Both the position numbers and the translations under genes were made by a program. Below, in pieces: positions 38,288 to 47,043 of a stretch of DNA of 47,043 nucleotides. The DNA comes from a virus, in IMG/VR virus record IMGVR_UViG_3300025276_003377, positions 1 to 47,043 of that record; one strand, written 5' to 3'. A model generated the notes under the pieces. That model did no database searches and was not told the DNA's origin. It saw nothing but the letters and a program-made list of their open reading frames with translations. The stretch's first letter is position 1; each line of letters opens with the position of its first letter.

Positions 38288-38668
38288 ATGACTACTTACT
38301 CTGACTTCAACACTTCGCTTGCAACACATCCAATCAAAAAAGACTTATCTTTAAAGACTGATGTGAATGCCGTCATACAATCAATTAAAAATTTATTATT
38401 GACAAACAAAGGCGAAAGGTTAATGCAACCTAACGTAGGTACAAATATCAGACAGTTATTGTTTGAGAACTTTACACCACAAACAACAACACTACTTAAA
38501 CAATTCATAGCAGAGACTATTGACAATCACGAACCCAGAGCTAGCCTATTAGACGTTACGGTATCACCGGACGATGATAATAACTCGCTTCTAGTATCAT
38601 TGATTGTTGAGGTAATAAATAATCAGGATCCAGTAACACTAAATCTTGTATTAGAGAGAATACGATAA
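38288..38668 (+). CDS. 25: gp25-like baseplate wedge protein
   Basis: The 126-residue protein has the lysozyme-like gp25 fold seen in all contractile systems: TKVDVNAVIQSIKNLLLT-like, then NKGERLMQPNVGTNIRQLLFE, the most conserved block, and RASLLDVTV. T4 gp25 has 132 residues. It joins wedge and sheath. The neighbouring gp6 starts one base before its stop ends. Confidence 0.9.
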   Translation: MTTYSDFNTSLATHPIKKDLSLKTDVNAVIQSIKNLLLTNKGERLMQPNVGTNIRQLLFENFTPQTTTLLKQFIAETIDNHEPRASLLDVTVSPDDDNNSLLVSLIVEVINNQDPVTLNLVLERIR

Positions 38669-40458
38669 TGGCAAACACAGCACTCAACGTCGCAAACGTC
38701 GACTTTTCATCAATTAAGAGCAATCTAAAACAGTACCTTGGAGCACAGAGTCAATTTAAAGACTATGACTTTGATGGATCTAACCTTAGCGTTCTATTAG
38801 ATACACTATCATACAATACGTATATGAATAACTTCTACCTTAATATGGTAGCAGGAGAATCATTCTTGGATAGTGCTTTGTTAAAAGATAGTGTAATCTC
38901 ACATGCTAAGACTTTAAACTACTTGCCTGGTTCATATACTTCATCAAAAGGTATAGTTGACATTCAAGTATATCCTGCAGACAGTCCAGCAAACATTAGC
39001 ATTCCAAAGTATACAACATTCACATCTAAAGTAGAGTCTAATACATACACGTTTACTACTAATGAAGGTATATCTATTTCAGCTGATTCAAATGGTAACT
39101 ATAAAGCAATTGGACTTGACATATTTGAAGGTGAAGTAGTTACGGAATTGTTCCAAGTAGACACCTCTAACACATCACAAAGATATGTAATCACCAACAA
39201 AGAGATAGACACATCTAGCTTAATAGTAACTGTTACATCATCAGCTACAGATCTCAGCAATAGCGCATGGACGAAAGCATCAACTACTATCGGTGTCGAT
39301 GGAACATCTAACACATACTTCCTCGTACCAGCAGAAAACGAAACATATGAAATTCAATTTGGTGACAATATTTTAGGTAGATCAGTATCACATGGAAATG
39401 TTGTAGAAGCAAGATATAGAAAGTCAGCAGCAAACAATGCTGACTCTGCTGCAGTGTTTACTCTGTCAGGAGACATTCAAGGATACACTAACGTAGCTAT
39501 TACTACTGTAAGTAAATCAGTAGGTGGTGGGTATGCAGAATCAATTGAAAGCATTAAATTTAATGCACCTAAGTCAGTGACTGTCCAAGATAGATTAGTC
39601 ACTGTGTCTGATTATAAAACTTTATTAGTTCAAGAGTTCAATGATATTGAAGCTCTTAATGTGTATGGTGGTGAGGAATTGGATCCACCTTTATTTGGTA
39701 AAGTGATTGTGGCAGTAGATTTAAAAAACTCAGACGGAGTTTCAGTTCAACGTAAGAACGAAATTGAGAAGTTTATTAAGCTGCGTGCACCTTTATCCAT
39801 ATCTCCAAAAGTAGTACAACCAGAGTTTTTATTTGTTGATGTTATAACCGAAACAGTGTATAATCCTAATGTTACTGTTAAAGGTGATAATGAGATCAGC
39901 ACTGTAGTAACTACAGCTATTAAAACATTCATGGATGCTAATATTAATAAGTTTGATGCAACACTAAGACTCTCAAAACTTACTAACACAATGGACTTAG
40001 CTGACTCATCTATCCTTAATAACAACGCGGCTCTTCGTTTACAGAAGACCATGATACCTAGTATCGGTGCAGCAACTAGCTTTACATTGCTATTTGATAA
40101 TCCAATATACAGAGAGATACCAGTTAACAACGTGTTCGTAGATGGCACAGCACCATGTACATCATCTTCATTTACATTCTTAAACAAAGTAGGATGCTTC
40201 TTGAGAGACAATGGGTTAGGTGTAATGCAAGTCATTCAAGACAGTTCTGGACAAGTAGAGATAGTTGAATCTAATATTGGATCAGTCAACTATGACACCG
40301 GTGTAGTACAGATAACAAATTTAAATGTATCAGCTTATTCTGGTGCAGGGATTACATTAAGTGTGTTCCCATCTAAACAAACATTAAAGAGCTCAAAAAA
40401 TATTATAATGAAATATAATGAGAAGCCTTCTATCACGGTAACACAAGAGAGAGTATAA
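38668..40458 (+). CDS. 6: gp6-like baseplate wedge protein
   Basis: The 596-residue protein matches T4 gp6 (660 residues) and the J-family: N-terminal VDFSSIKSNLKQYL, SVLLDTLSYNTYMNNFYLNMVAGESFLDSA, IPKYTTF, FGDNILGR, and a middle with VQDRLVTVSDYKTLL and LFGKVIVAVDLKN. gp6 joins neighbouring wedges in a ring. It starts next to gp25 and ends next to gp7, with one-base overlaps. Confidence 0.92.
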   Translation: MANTALNVANVDFSSIKSNLKQYLGAQSQFKDYDFDGSNLSVLLDTLSYNTYMNNFYLNMVAGESFLDSALLKDSVISHAKTLNYLPGSYTSSKGIVDIQVYPADSPANISIPKYTTFTSKVESNTYTFTTNEGISISADSNGNYKAIGLDIFEGEVVTELFQVDTSNTSQRYVITNKEIDTSSLIVTVTSSATDLSNSAWTKASTTIGVDGTSNTYFLVPAENETYEIQFGDNILGRSVSHGNVVEARYRKSAANNADSAAVFTLSGDIQGYTNVAITTVSKSVGGGYAESIESIKFNAPKSVTVQDRLVTVSDYKTLLVQEFNDIEALNVYGGEELDPPLFGKVIVAVDLKNSDGVSVQRKNEIEKFIKLRAPLSISPKVVQPEFLFVDVITETVYNPNVTVKGDNEISTVVTTAIKTFMDANINKFDATLRLSKLTNTMDLADSSILNNNAALRLQKTMIPSIGAATSFTLLFDNPIYREIPVNNVFVDGTAPCTSSSFTFLNKVGCFLRDNGLGVMQVIQDSSGQVEIVESNIGSVNYDTGVVQITNLNVSAYSGAGITLSVFPSKQTLKSSKNIIMKYNEKPSITVTQERV

Positions 40459-43400
40459 TGCATACTGTTGAAGACAAGATATCAATTTTCGTCAAGGACC
40501 AGCTTCCTGAGTTCTATCATGATGAAGGTCCGGTGTTTATGGCTTTCATACAAGCATACTATGAGTGGCTTGAAACACAGCCTACATCTAAGGTTGCTAG
40601 AAACCTATTAGAATATCACGACATTGATAACACTACAGAACAATTTTTAGAATTCTTTAAGAAGACATTCCTAGATGGCTTTCCTGGATCTTTCAAAGCA
40701 GACACACAACTTACCTTAAAAAATATACTTGACTTTTATAAATCAAAAGGATCACCTCGATCTATAGAATTACTTTTTAGAATTCTATTCGATGATAATG
40801 CATCGATAGCATATCCATCTGATGATGTATTACGTTTATCTAATGCAGAGTATATTCGACCTCAGTACATCGAGGTTAGAGCAGATAGCTTGACCAACTT
40901 AATTAGTTTAGAACAAAAAGAAATAGTTGGTGCAACATCTGGCGCAAAGGCCTTTGTTGAATCTATTGCTACAAGACTTATCAATAATATTAAAGTCCAT
41001 GTAATGTATCTATCGAATGTTAGAGGACTGTTTGTACGAACAGAAGTAGTCGCTCCATCAGATACAGGTCTGCAAGATGACATGCCAGTGGTTGTTGGAT
41101 CTCTTTCTTCTGTTGACATTACATTAGGTGGAAAAGGTTTTTCTATTGGTGACACGTTTGACATTCAAGCCAGCTCTGGTAAGCAAGGTAAAATAAGAGT
41201 AAATTCTATTGCTGATGCTACTGGATTGATTGACTTTAATTTAGCTAATGGTGGTTTTGGTTTTTCTACTAACTCATCATTTACAGAGACAATAGTAAAC
41301 GATCAAAACTTATTGGTCAGTAATGTTATTAACACAGCACAGACATATAGTAACACTACACATCCAACAGCGTTCGACTGGCACGAGAAGAAAATAGATA
41401 AGGCAGCCTTCTTTAGATTTGAAACAGTAGATCAGACAGTAGAGCAAGTTAGCTTCTTGTCTGGCGCTAACCTTAATGCTAATGTAGAACACTATATTGC
41501 TAACACATCCAAAACATCTAACCCATGGGTTAATGGTAAAGACTCTGGTGGTAATGTAATTGCCAATGGATATATTATTGCAACCACAATCAATGGTGCT
41601 AATGGCACATATGATATTGCACCGGTCCTTGGTACGTTTGGTGATCAACGAAAACTAACTATTGCAAAAGCTGTAGCTACACATAACTTCCAAGAAAAAG
41701 AAGAAGTGTTTGAAGAGAGCTCGGTTGAACTATCATTCACTACACCAAAGGCTGGAACTTTCTCGGTATCTGATCTTGTTAGAGGACATGAGAGTCTTGC
41801 TAATGGAATTGTCACTGCAGTTAACTCAACAGTGATAACAGTTAATGGATCCTTTGGTACATGGTCAGCAAATGACAACGTACAGAAAGTAGCAGACACA
41901 GCTGTCACAGCAAACGTAACAACAATTAACGTCACTACATCCGGAGCCAATGCAGTTATAACAGACATTGCTAACTCAACTACGATGACAATTGCAGACA
42001 TAACTGGTATATTTAATCAGAACAAAAAAATTCATGGTGTGCAGTCTCATGCAATAGCCACACTTCAGGCCGATGGAGTTGCTTCTGGTGTCTCCGATAT
42101 CTTCTTTGAAGGTGCTGCAGGTACCCAGGGCGTTGTAGATACTGTTGCAAACAACTCAGTAACAGCAAGAGTGCTTGGATCCAATACCTCTCAAGTAGGT
42201 TTTGCAAATACAAAATATTCAAACGGATTGGCCACAGCGTTCTCAGCTAACTTAGCTGCACCTATTATTGGTAGAGATTCTAATACACACGCCAACGTAA
42301 CAGTCGTTAGTACTGGAGCAGGTGCTGCTTTTGACATATCGACTTTAGAAAATACAGAAGACGTAACAATATACACAGACTTTGTTGGTGATAAGAACAC
42401 TGCTAATGTATTGTTCCTTGATTGTGTTATTGACGGCGGCAACAGTGGTATTGGATTCTTAGATACAGTGACAGTCAATACAGCTGGTACAGGGTATTCA
42501 AATGGCCAGATCATTACATTTGATCTTGGTGGTCGTGGCGGCGGTCGACCAACAACGTCAGCAACAGCTAACGTAACAACAAATGGATCTGGAGCAGTAT
42601 TATCGGCACAGGTAATTACTGCTGGAGCAGGCTTCATGTCTAACTCCGTAGCCAACCTTAGTAATATGTCAGGCGGATCCAGTTTAGCAGTAACAGGTAA
42701 CTTTGATTATGGATACGGTTTCCCTAAAGATCCAAACGGCGATTATACAACTATCATCGATAACGTGCTCACTAGGTTCACAGGAACCATAGGAACCATA
42801 GCTGGACTAGGAAACATCAACCCGGGTAATAACTACAGCTCAGACCCTTTCACAAGCGTTTACACGAAAGGTATTGCTAAGTATGATAGAAAGGACCTAG
42901 TTGTAAATATAATCAATAAGAACGGCGTATTCACTACAGGCGAGAATGTAAATCAAACCGTAGCACTTGCAGGCCAGCAGATAACATTGAGCAGTAATAC
43001 TGGTCCATTTACTATTGGTGAATCACTTAGACAAGTACACAGCTCTGGTAATCCATCTATAGTAGCCACCGGTGAGATATACGCAGCATCAGCAACTACA
43101 TTATCCATACAGAATCCTAGATTGAAATCAGAATTCTCTAATGGAACATTTACTGTCAACGCAACAAACACGTCACCGTTTGTATCTAACTCAACAGTGA
43201 ATGCTGTATCGGGTGTGTTATCAGCACAGACAGGTGTTGCAAGTGTCGTATCTGTTGTGTCGCAAACACAGACAGCCAAAGGCCAAGTATATGCTCAGAC
43301 AGATGACTCAGTAAGTTTACGACGATTATCATTTAGTGTAGGCTTTAATGATGCACCAGGTAGTTTTATATTTGGAGCTTCTTCAGGTGCAAATGGAACT

Positions 43401-43886
43401 ATAACATCAGTGATCATCGATGACAATACAAGACCTATTGGTGACAATGCTAGTTTAATAACAAAGACCCAAGCAGCTAATGGAATTGTAACATCAGTTG
43501 ATATGATCGATTCTGGGTTTGGTTATCAGCACAATGCTAGTCTAACATTAAAGTCATCTAACACAGAATCAAACATTGTGGTATCGGGAACAGCTAATGT
43601 TACGACCACTGGTATTGGAGAAGGATATTGGGCAGACCAAGAATCGTTCTTGAACACTAAATACATACATGACAATGATTACTATCAGTCTCACTCTTAC
43701 GTAGTAGAGTCTGGTTTGTCGTTGGATAAATATAGAGAAGTATTATTAAAGGTAGCGCACGTAGCTGGAACGAAACTGTTTGGCCAAGTCAATAGAGAGA
43801 CTATAGCTAATACACAAGTGGGACTTTCCAACTCATCTGTTACTGCTGGTACTACAAACGGTGGAGGAGTATTCACAGCAAGCTAA
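40458..43886 (+). CDS. 7: gp7-like baseplate wedge protein (long)
   Basis: The 1142-residue protein has a conserved N-terminal 150 residues (FVKDQLPEFYHDEGPVFMAF, YYEWLE, FYKSKGSPRSIELLFRIL). Then come many Ser/Thr/Asn-rich repeats of beta type, with GANGT, TAGTGYSNGQ and ITAGAGFM motifs, which look like repeated sandwich domains. It is at the place of T4 gp7 (1032 residues). The identification is by place and N-terminus; the repeats are not found in T4. The C-terminal region FLNTKYIHDNDYYQSHSYVVESGL is conserved among marine phages, as I recall. Confidence 0.75.
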   Translation: MHTVEDKISIFVKDQLPEFYHDEGPVFMAFIQAYYEWLETQPTSKVARNLLEYHDIDNTTEQFLEFFKKTFLDGFPGSFKADTQLTLKNILDFYKSKGSPRSIELLFRILFDDNASIAYPSDDVLRLSNAEYIRPQYIEVRADSLTNLISLEQKEIVGATSGAKAFVESIATRLINNIKVHVMYLSNVRGLFVRTEVVAPSDTGLQDDMPVVVGSLSSVDITLGGKGFSIGDTFDIQASSGKQGKIRVNSIADATGLIDFNLANGGFGFSTNSSFTETIVNDQNLLVSNVINTAQTYSNTTHPTAFDWHEKKIDKAAFFRFETVDQTVEQVSFLSGANLNANVEHYIANTSKTSNPWVNGKDSGGNVIANGYIIATTINGANGTYDIAPVLGTFGDQRKLTIAKAVATHNFQEKEEVFEESSVELSFTTPKAGTFSVSDLVRGHESLANGIVTAVNSTVITVNGSFGTWSANDNVQKVADTAVTANVTTINVTTSGANAVITDIANSTTMTIADITGIFNQNKKIHGVQSHAIATLQADGVASGVSDIFFEGAAGTQGVVDTVANNSVTARVLGSNTSQVGFANTKYSNGLATAFSANLAAPIIGRDSNTHANVTVVSTGAGAAFDISTLENTEDVTIYTDFVGDKNTANVLFLDCVIDGGNSGIGFLDTVTVNTAGTGYSNGQIITFDLGGRGGGRPTTSATANVTTNGSGAVLSAQVITAGAGFMSNSVANLSNMSGGSSLAVTGNFDYGYGFPKDPNGDYTTIIDNVLTRFTGTIGTIAGLGNINPGNNYSSDPFTSVYTKGIAKYDRKDLVVNIINKNGVFTTGENVNQTVALAGQQITLSSNTGPFTIGESLRQVHSSGNPSIVATGEIYAASATTLSIQNPRLKSEFSNGTFTVNATNTSPFVSNSTVNAVSGVLSAQTGVASVVSVVSQTQTAKGQVYAQTDDSVSLRRLSFSVGFNDAPGSFIFGASSGANGTITSVIIDDNTRPIGDNASLITKTQAANGIVTSVDMIDSGFGYQHNASLTLKSSNTESNIVVSGTANVTTTGIGEGYWADQESFLNTKYIHDNDYYQSHSYVVESGLSLDKYREVLLKVAHVAGTKLFGQVNRETIANTQVGLSNSSVTAGTTNGGGVFTAS

Positions 43887-46015
43887 TGAAAAAGATAACA
43901 AAACAATTTAATACACATAACGCAAAGCAATTCGTCGAATCTATTTCCGAACAAGCTAATTCATTGTATTATGTATTTGCTGGTAGACACGTTCCGTGGC
44001 CTAGCGACATCAACCCTCCAACACCAAGTGGATCAGAAGAAGATACCTATTATCAAATATACAGAGATATGGTATTTGGTAAAAAAGTAAATGCTGTCGA
44101 CGTAAAGCATATGGTAGACAATAATGCGTGGACGTCTGGTACGGTATACAATCAATACACTAATACAGCAGCTGCTCTTACTAACTTCTTTGTAGTAGTT
44201 CCAGAGTCAGGTGGGTATAGCGTATTCAAATGTTTGTTTAATAATAAAGGAGCTGCATCTACATCTCAACCAACAAAAGCAGCAACTACTGCAGACGATG
44301 ATGTGTATATAACTACTGCGGACAAATACCAGTGGGTGCTTATGTACTTCATGACTGATGCAGATCATAGTAAATTTGCTACTGCATCCAAGGTACCAAT
44401 CATTGCTAATACAGCTGTAGAGGCAAATGCAGTGAGTGGAGCTATTGATGTTATTAATGTTAACACAGGTGGTTCCAGATATTTCTCTGTAGCGAATGGT
44501 GTTGTTAAAGTAGCCAACGTAGCATCTAATACATTAATACACGAGCTCGAATCTCTCGTAAGTGCCAATGTGACACCAACATCTATTACAGGTACTTTTG
44601 TTATAGAAAAGGCAGATCTATTTGGTAAGCATGCCAATGGTGATATCAATACAGCAAACAATGTTGCTAATGGTGTTATCGTTGAGGCTAATACAACCTT
44701 ATTAAGGTTTACAGACATTGCAGGCAACTTCTTTGGACAACAAAGTAATGTGTTTGTAAAAGGACAAACGTCTTCAGCCACAGCATTGATTGATAGAATA
44801 GAATCAACAACCTCATCTCTATCATCAAATACAGACTTCTATAAAGGAAGCGTGTTCTATATTACAGCAGGTGCTGGTGCAGGACAACAAAGAACTATTA
44901 GTGAATATATTGTTACTGGTTCAGCCAGAAGAGTATTATTAGCTACCCAATTTACAACAGCAATCGACAGCACATCACGATTTGAAATCTCACCACGTAT
45001 ATCTGTCATAGGTGACGGTACTGGATTAGAAGCAAGAGCAATTGTAAACACAGCTACATTTGCAGTTGATACTGTAGACATAATCAACAGGGGATCCGGA
45101 TATACATTTGGAACAGCCCAGGTATTTGGTAACACAGGTATTGTTGAAGGTAATGACTCTGATGGCAATCCTATTATAGGCCAAGCTAACAATGCTAATG
45201 TTTCTATTATTATAGGACCAAAGGGCGGCCATGGTTCAGATCCAATAACTGAATTAGATGGATCCACCATAGGCATATCAGTAGACTTTGCTAATAACGA
45301 AGGCGGCAACATTTCTATTAACAATGACTTTAGACAATTTGGTCTATTGAAAGATCCATTGTTTGCCAATGTCCAGCTATCAATAGCTAACACTACTTTG
45401 ACTGATGGCTCTGCTGGATCCGGAACCTCGTTTGCAGTTAATGATGTAGTTACACAATCAGCAGGCGACAACGCAGTTGCGAACGGAGCTCATGGTGTAG
45501 TAAAATCAAGAGCAGCTGGTACGATTGCAGTAGCAAATGTATATGGTAATTTCATTACTAGTGGTAGCAATACATCACTAAGAATAGTGAACGCCGCTAA
45601 CACATCTGCCAATGTCATTTCAGCACTAACTAACCCATCCAGGTCAACATCAGATACTAATTCGTTTGATCAGAGATTAGTGTTAACAGGATTTAGTAAT
45701 CAAGCGTCTGTAGCATTTACTTCAGACGAAATAATTAAACAGGACTCAACTGATGCGACAGGTGTCATTGAGGTTATAAATAGTACAAGCGTTGCAATAA
45801 CAAGGGTTCAAGGAAACTGGTTAGCATCTGATACAGCATCAGGAACATACTATAGTTTCAACGGACAAACAAGCTCTGGTAGAGGATACTTTACAGGAAT
45901 TAGACAACCAGACTTAGTACAAGGGAGTGGCGAAGTTCTTTATATAGAGAACGGTCAGCCAATAACCAGAAGTGCAGCCCAAACAGAAAGAATAAAACTG
46001 CTGATTGAATTTTAG
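43886..46015 (+). CDS. 8: gp8-like baseplate wedge protein (extended)
   Basis: The 709-residue protein is twice as long as T4 gp8 (334). The N-terminal 150 residues (SLYYVFAGRHVPWP, YYQIYRDMVFGKKV, YKWEYLF-like KYQWVLMYFM) and the C-terminus (LYIENGQPITRSAAQTERIKLLIEF-like, here with YIENGQPI and AQTERIKLLIEF) match gp8. The inserted middle is rich in Asn, Ala, Val and beta repeats resembling those of gp7. A TATAAATA inside the gene (45775-45782) may be chance. Confidence 0.8.
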   Translation: MKKITKQFNTHNAKQFVESISEQANSLYYVFAGRHVPWPSDINPPTPSGSEEDTYYQIYRDMVFGKKVNAVDVKHMVDNNAWTSGTVYNQYTNTAAALTNFFVVVPESGGYSVFKCLFNNKGAASTSQPTKAATTADDDVYITTADKYQWVLMYFMTDADHSKFATASKVPIIANTAVEANAVSGAIDVINVNTGGSRYFSVANGVVKVANVASNTLIHELESLVSANVTPTSITGTFVIEKADLFGKHANGDINTANNVANGVIVEANTTLLRFTDIAGNFFGQQSNVFVKGQTSSATALIDRIESTTSSLSSNTDFYKGSVFYITAGAGAGQQRTISEYIVTGSARRVLLATQFTTAIDSTSRFEISPRISVIGDGTGLEARAIVNTATFAVDTVDIINRGSGYTFGTAQVFGNTGIVEGNDSDGNPIIGQANNANVSIIIGPKGGHGSDPITELDGSTIGISVDFANNEGGNISINNDFRQFGLLKDPLFANVQLSIANTTLTDGSAGSGTSFAVNDVVTQSAGDNAVANGAHGVVKSRAAGTIAVANVYGNFITSGSNTSLRIVNAANTSANVISALTNPSRSTSDTNSFDQRLVLTGFSNQASVAFTSDEIIKQDSTDATGVIEVINSTSVAITRVQGNWLASDTASGTYYSFNGQTSSGRGYFTGIRQPDLVQGSGEVLYIENGQPITRSAAQTERIKLLIEF

Positions 46016-46023
46016 AGGAAACA

Positions 46024-47043
46024 ATGCCAATAGACACAGATTTAAACATATCACCATACTTTGACGATTATGATGAAACAAAAGACTTTCACAAAGTATT
46101 GTTCCGTCCAGCGGTTCCTCTACAAGCTAGAGAAGTAACTCAGCTACAGACTATCTTACAGAAACAGATAGAGCGCTTTGGTGGATTCCAATTTAAAGAA
46201 GGAACCATCATTAAGGGTTGTTCATTTTCGTTTGATTCCAAAATCAAGTATGCTAAGATTCTCGACAAGACACAGTCAGCTACACCGGTTGATGTAAACG
46301 TAAACTTATTTTCAGTAAACGATTACATTAGATCAAGTGCTAACTTGACAGCTCAGCTTGTCAGTAGATCCTCAGGATTAGAAACACAGAACCCTAATCT
46401 AAACTCATTATACTTTAACTATATCAATACAGGCACAGGCGATGAGAAGGCTTTTGTAGCTGGCCAAGTATTGGAAATCTATCCTGCAGCAACAGCTCTA
46501 GCAGCTGATCACGACCAGACAGCTGGTGGTGATGTTGTAATAACATCTAAAGGTGCAAACTATTCAAACGCAGATACAGTTGTAATTTCATCTGCTTTAC
46601 ATGGAGTAGGAGCTGCTGGTAATGTAGTTACTTTCTCATCTAATGGATCTGTATCACATATATTAATTACTGCCAATGGTACAGGATACTCTATTCAAGA
46701 CTATCCAGCAATATCCATTACTAGAGCCAACACTCAACTAGAGATAGCAACAGATAAGTTTGTTGGTAGAATTCAGTTATCTAAAACAGCCAATGTAACT
46801 ATTGCGAATACATCTTTCCAGAAAGCAGGCAACAATGAATTTAACGTAGTTGGATCCTCATATCAAATGAAGGTATCTGATGGTATCGTATATCAGAAAG
46901 GTGCATTCCAAAGATTTGAAGAGCAAGACATTATAGTATCTTCATACACAAATAGACCACATGAATTATCTGTAGGCATAGTTACGACTGAAGCTGTAGT
47001 TAATAGTTCGATTGATACAACATTACTCGATAATGCATCAGGA
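46024..47043 (+). CDS. DUF4815-type baseplate/tail fibre protein (3' end cut off)
   Basis: ATG 46024 with GAGGAAAC opens a frame of 340 codons that runs out of the window. The N-terminus MPIDTDLNISPYFDDYDET and the block FRPAVPLQAREVTQLQ, then FKEGTIIKGC, match the DUF4815 proteins of marine T4-like phages, which lie at the place of gp9/gp10. These join the baseplate to fibres. A Gly-rich repeat (ITSKGANYSNADT, ANGTGYS) like that in gp7 and gp8 follows. Confidence 0.85.
   Translation, partial: MPIDTDLNISPYFDDYDETKDFHKVLFRPAVPLQAREVTQLQTILQKQIERFGGFQFKEGTIIKGCSFSFDSKIKYAKILDKTQSATPVDVNVNLFSVNDYIRSSANLTAQLVSRSSGLETQNPNLNSLYFNYINTGTGDEKAFVAGQVLEIYPAATALAADHDQTAGGDVVITSKGANYSNADTVVISSALHGVGAAGNVVTFSSNGSVSHILITANGTGYSIQDYPAISITRANTQLEIATDKFVGRIQLSKTANVTIANTSFQKAGNNEFNVVGSSYQMKVSDGIVYQKGAFQRFEEQDIIVSSYTNRPHELSVGIVTTEAVVNSSIDTTLLDNASG

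Noticed and set aside
45775-45782. TATAAATA inside the gp8-like gene
   Set aside because: In coding sequence and more than 200 bases before the next gene; could be chance, so not listed as a promoter.
1-47043. CRISPR arrays, insertion sequences, tRNA or rRNA genes
   Set aside because: I looked for repeat-spacer patterns, transposase genes and RNA gene motifs and found none.

Overview
This window looks like part of a tailed phage genome of the T4-like, contractile-tail type found in the sea. The evidence is a near-complete run of T4-type baseplate genes (homologues of gp26, gp4, gp48/gp54, gp53, gp27, gp5, gp25, gp6, gp7 and gp8), the T4 replication and late-transcription genes (gp32, gp59, gp33, RNase H, DenV), PhoH, T4-type late promoters (TATAAATA), and a DUF4815 protein of the kind seen in marine T4-like phages. 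GC content is about 40 percent by eye. The host is probably a Gram-negative marine bacterium, because the phage carries outer-membrane secretion (CsgG/CsgF), ubiquinone-related (Coq4) and IscU genes. The species cannot be read from the sequence.

Layout. 1-1360: a 2OG-Fe(II) oxygenase fragment, the DenV repair enzyme and a small ORF. 1400-9112: late-promoter genes, including a tightly overlapping cassette (2514-9112) with two one-helix membrane proteins, CsgF, CsgG, two curlin-repeat proteins around a FecR-domain protein, a small membrane protein and a CHASE2-type class III adenylate cyclase. 9173-14815: an early-promoter operon of metabolic and redox genes: HAD phosphatase, SprT protease, peroxiredoxin, phosphoribosyltransferase, Coq4-like protein, IscU, IscA, glutaredoxin and a glycosyltransferase. 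14765-19608 (minus strand): Cas4/RecB-like nuclease, PhoH, several conserved unknowns, RNase H and a GT25-like protein. 19706-22846: small early genes, most behind near-copies of one promoter, ending with a DUF932 protein. 22931-25997: a second 2OG-Fe(II) oxygenase, a structured untranslated RNA and three glycosyltransferase-like genes. 25994-27842: gp33, gp59 and gp32. 27873-33035 (minus): tape-measure, tail-chaperone, tail-tube and head-completion genes. 33059 to the end (plus): the baseplate operon.

How it works together. Eleven early promoters share TTGACT/A, exactly 17 bases, then a -10 box preceded by G. Late genes use TATAAATA-type promoters, and the window encodes gp33, the late co-activator. 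In several genes the start codon falls exactly at the predicted +1, which suggests leaderless mRNAs in both classes. The curli-type cassette has a late promoter, so the secretion pore, its fibre-like substrates and the cyclase should appear together with the virion genes. The combination of CsgG/CsgF, two curlins, FecR and a CHASE2 cyclase in one phage operon is the most striking system here.
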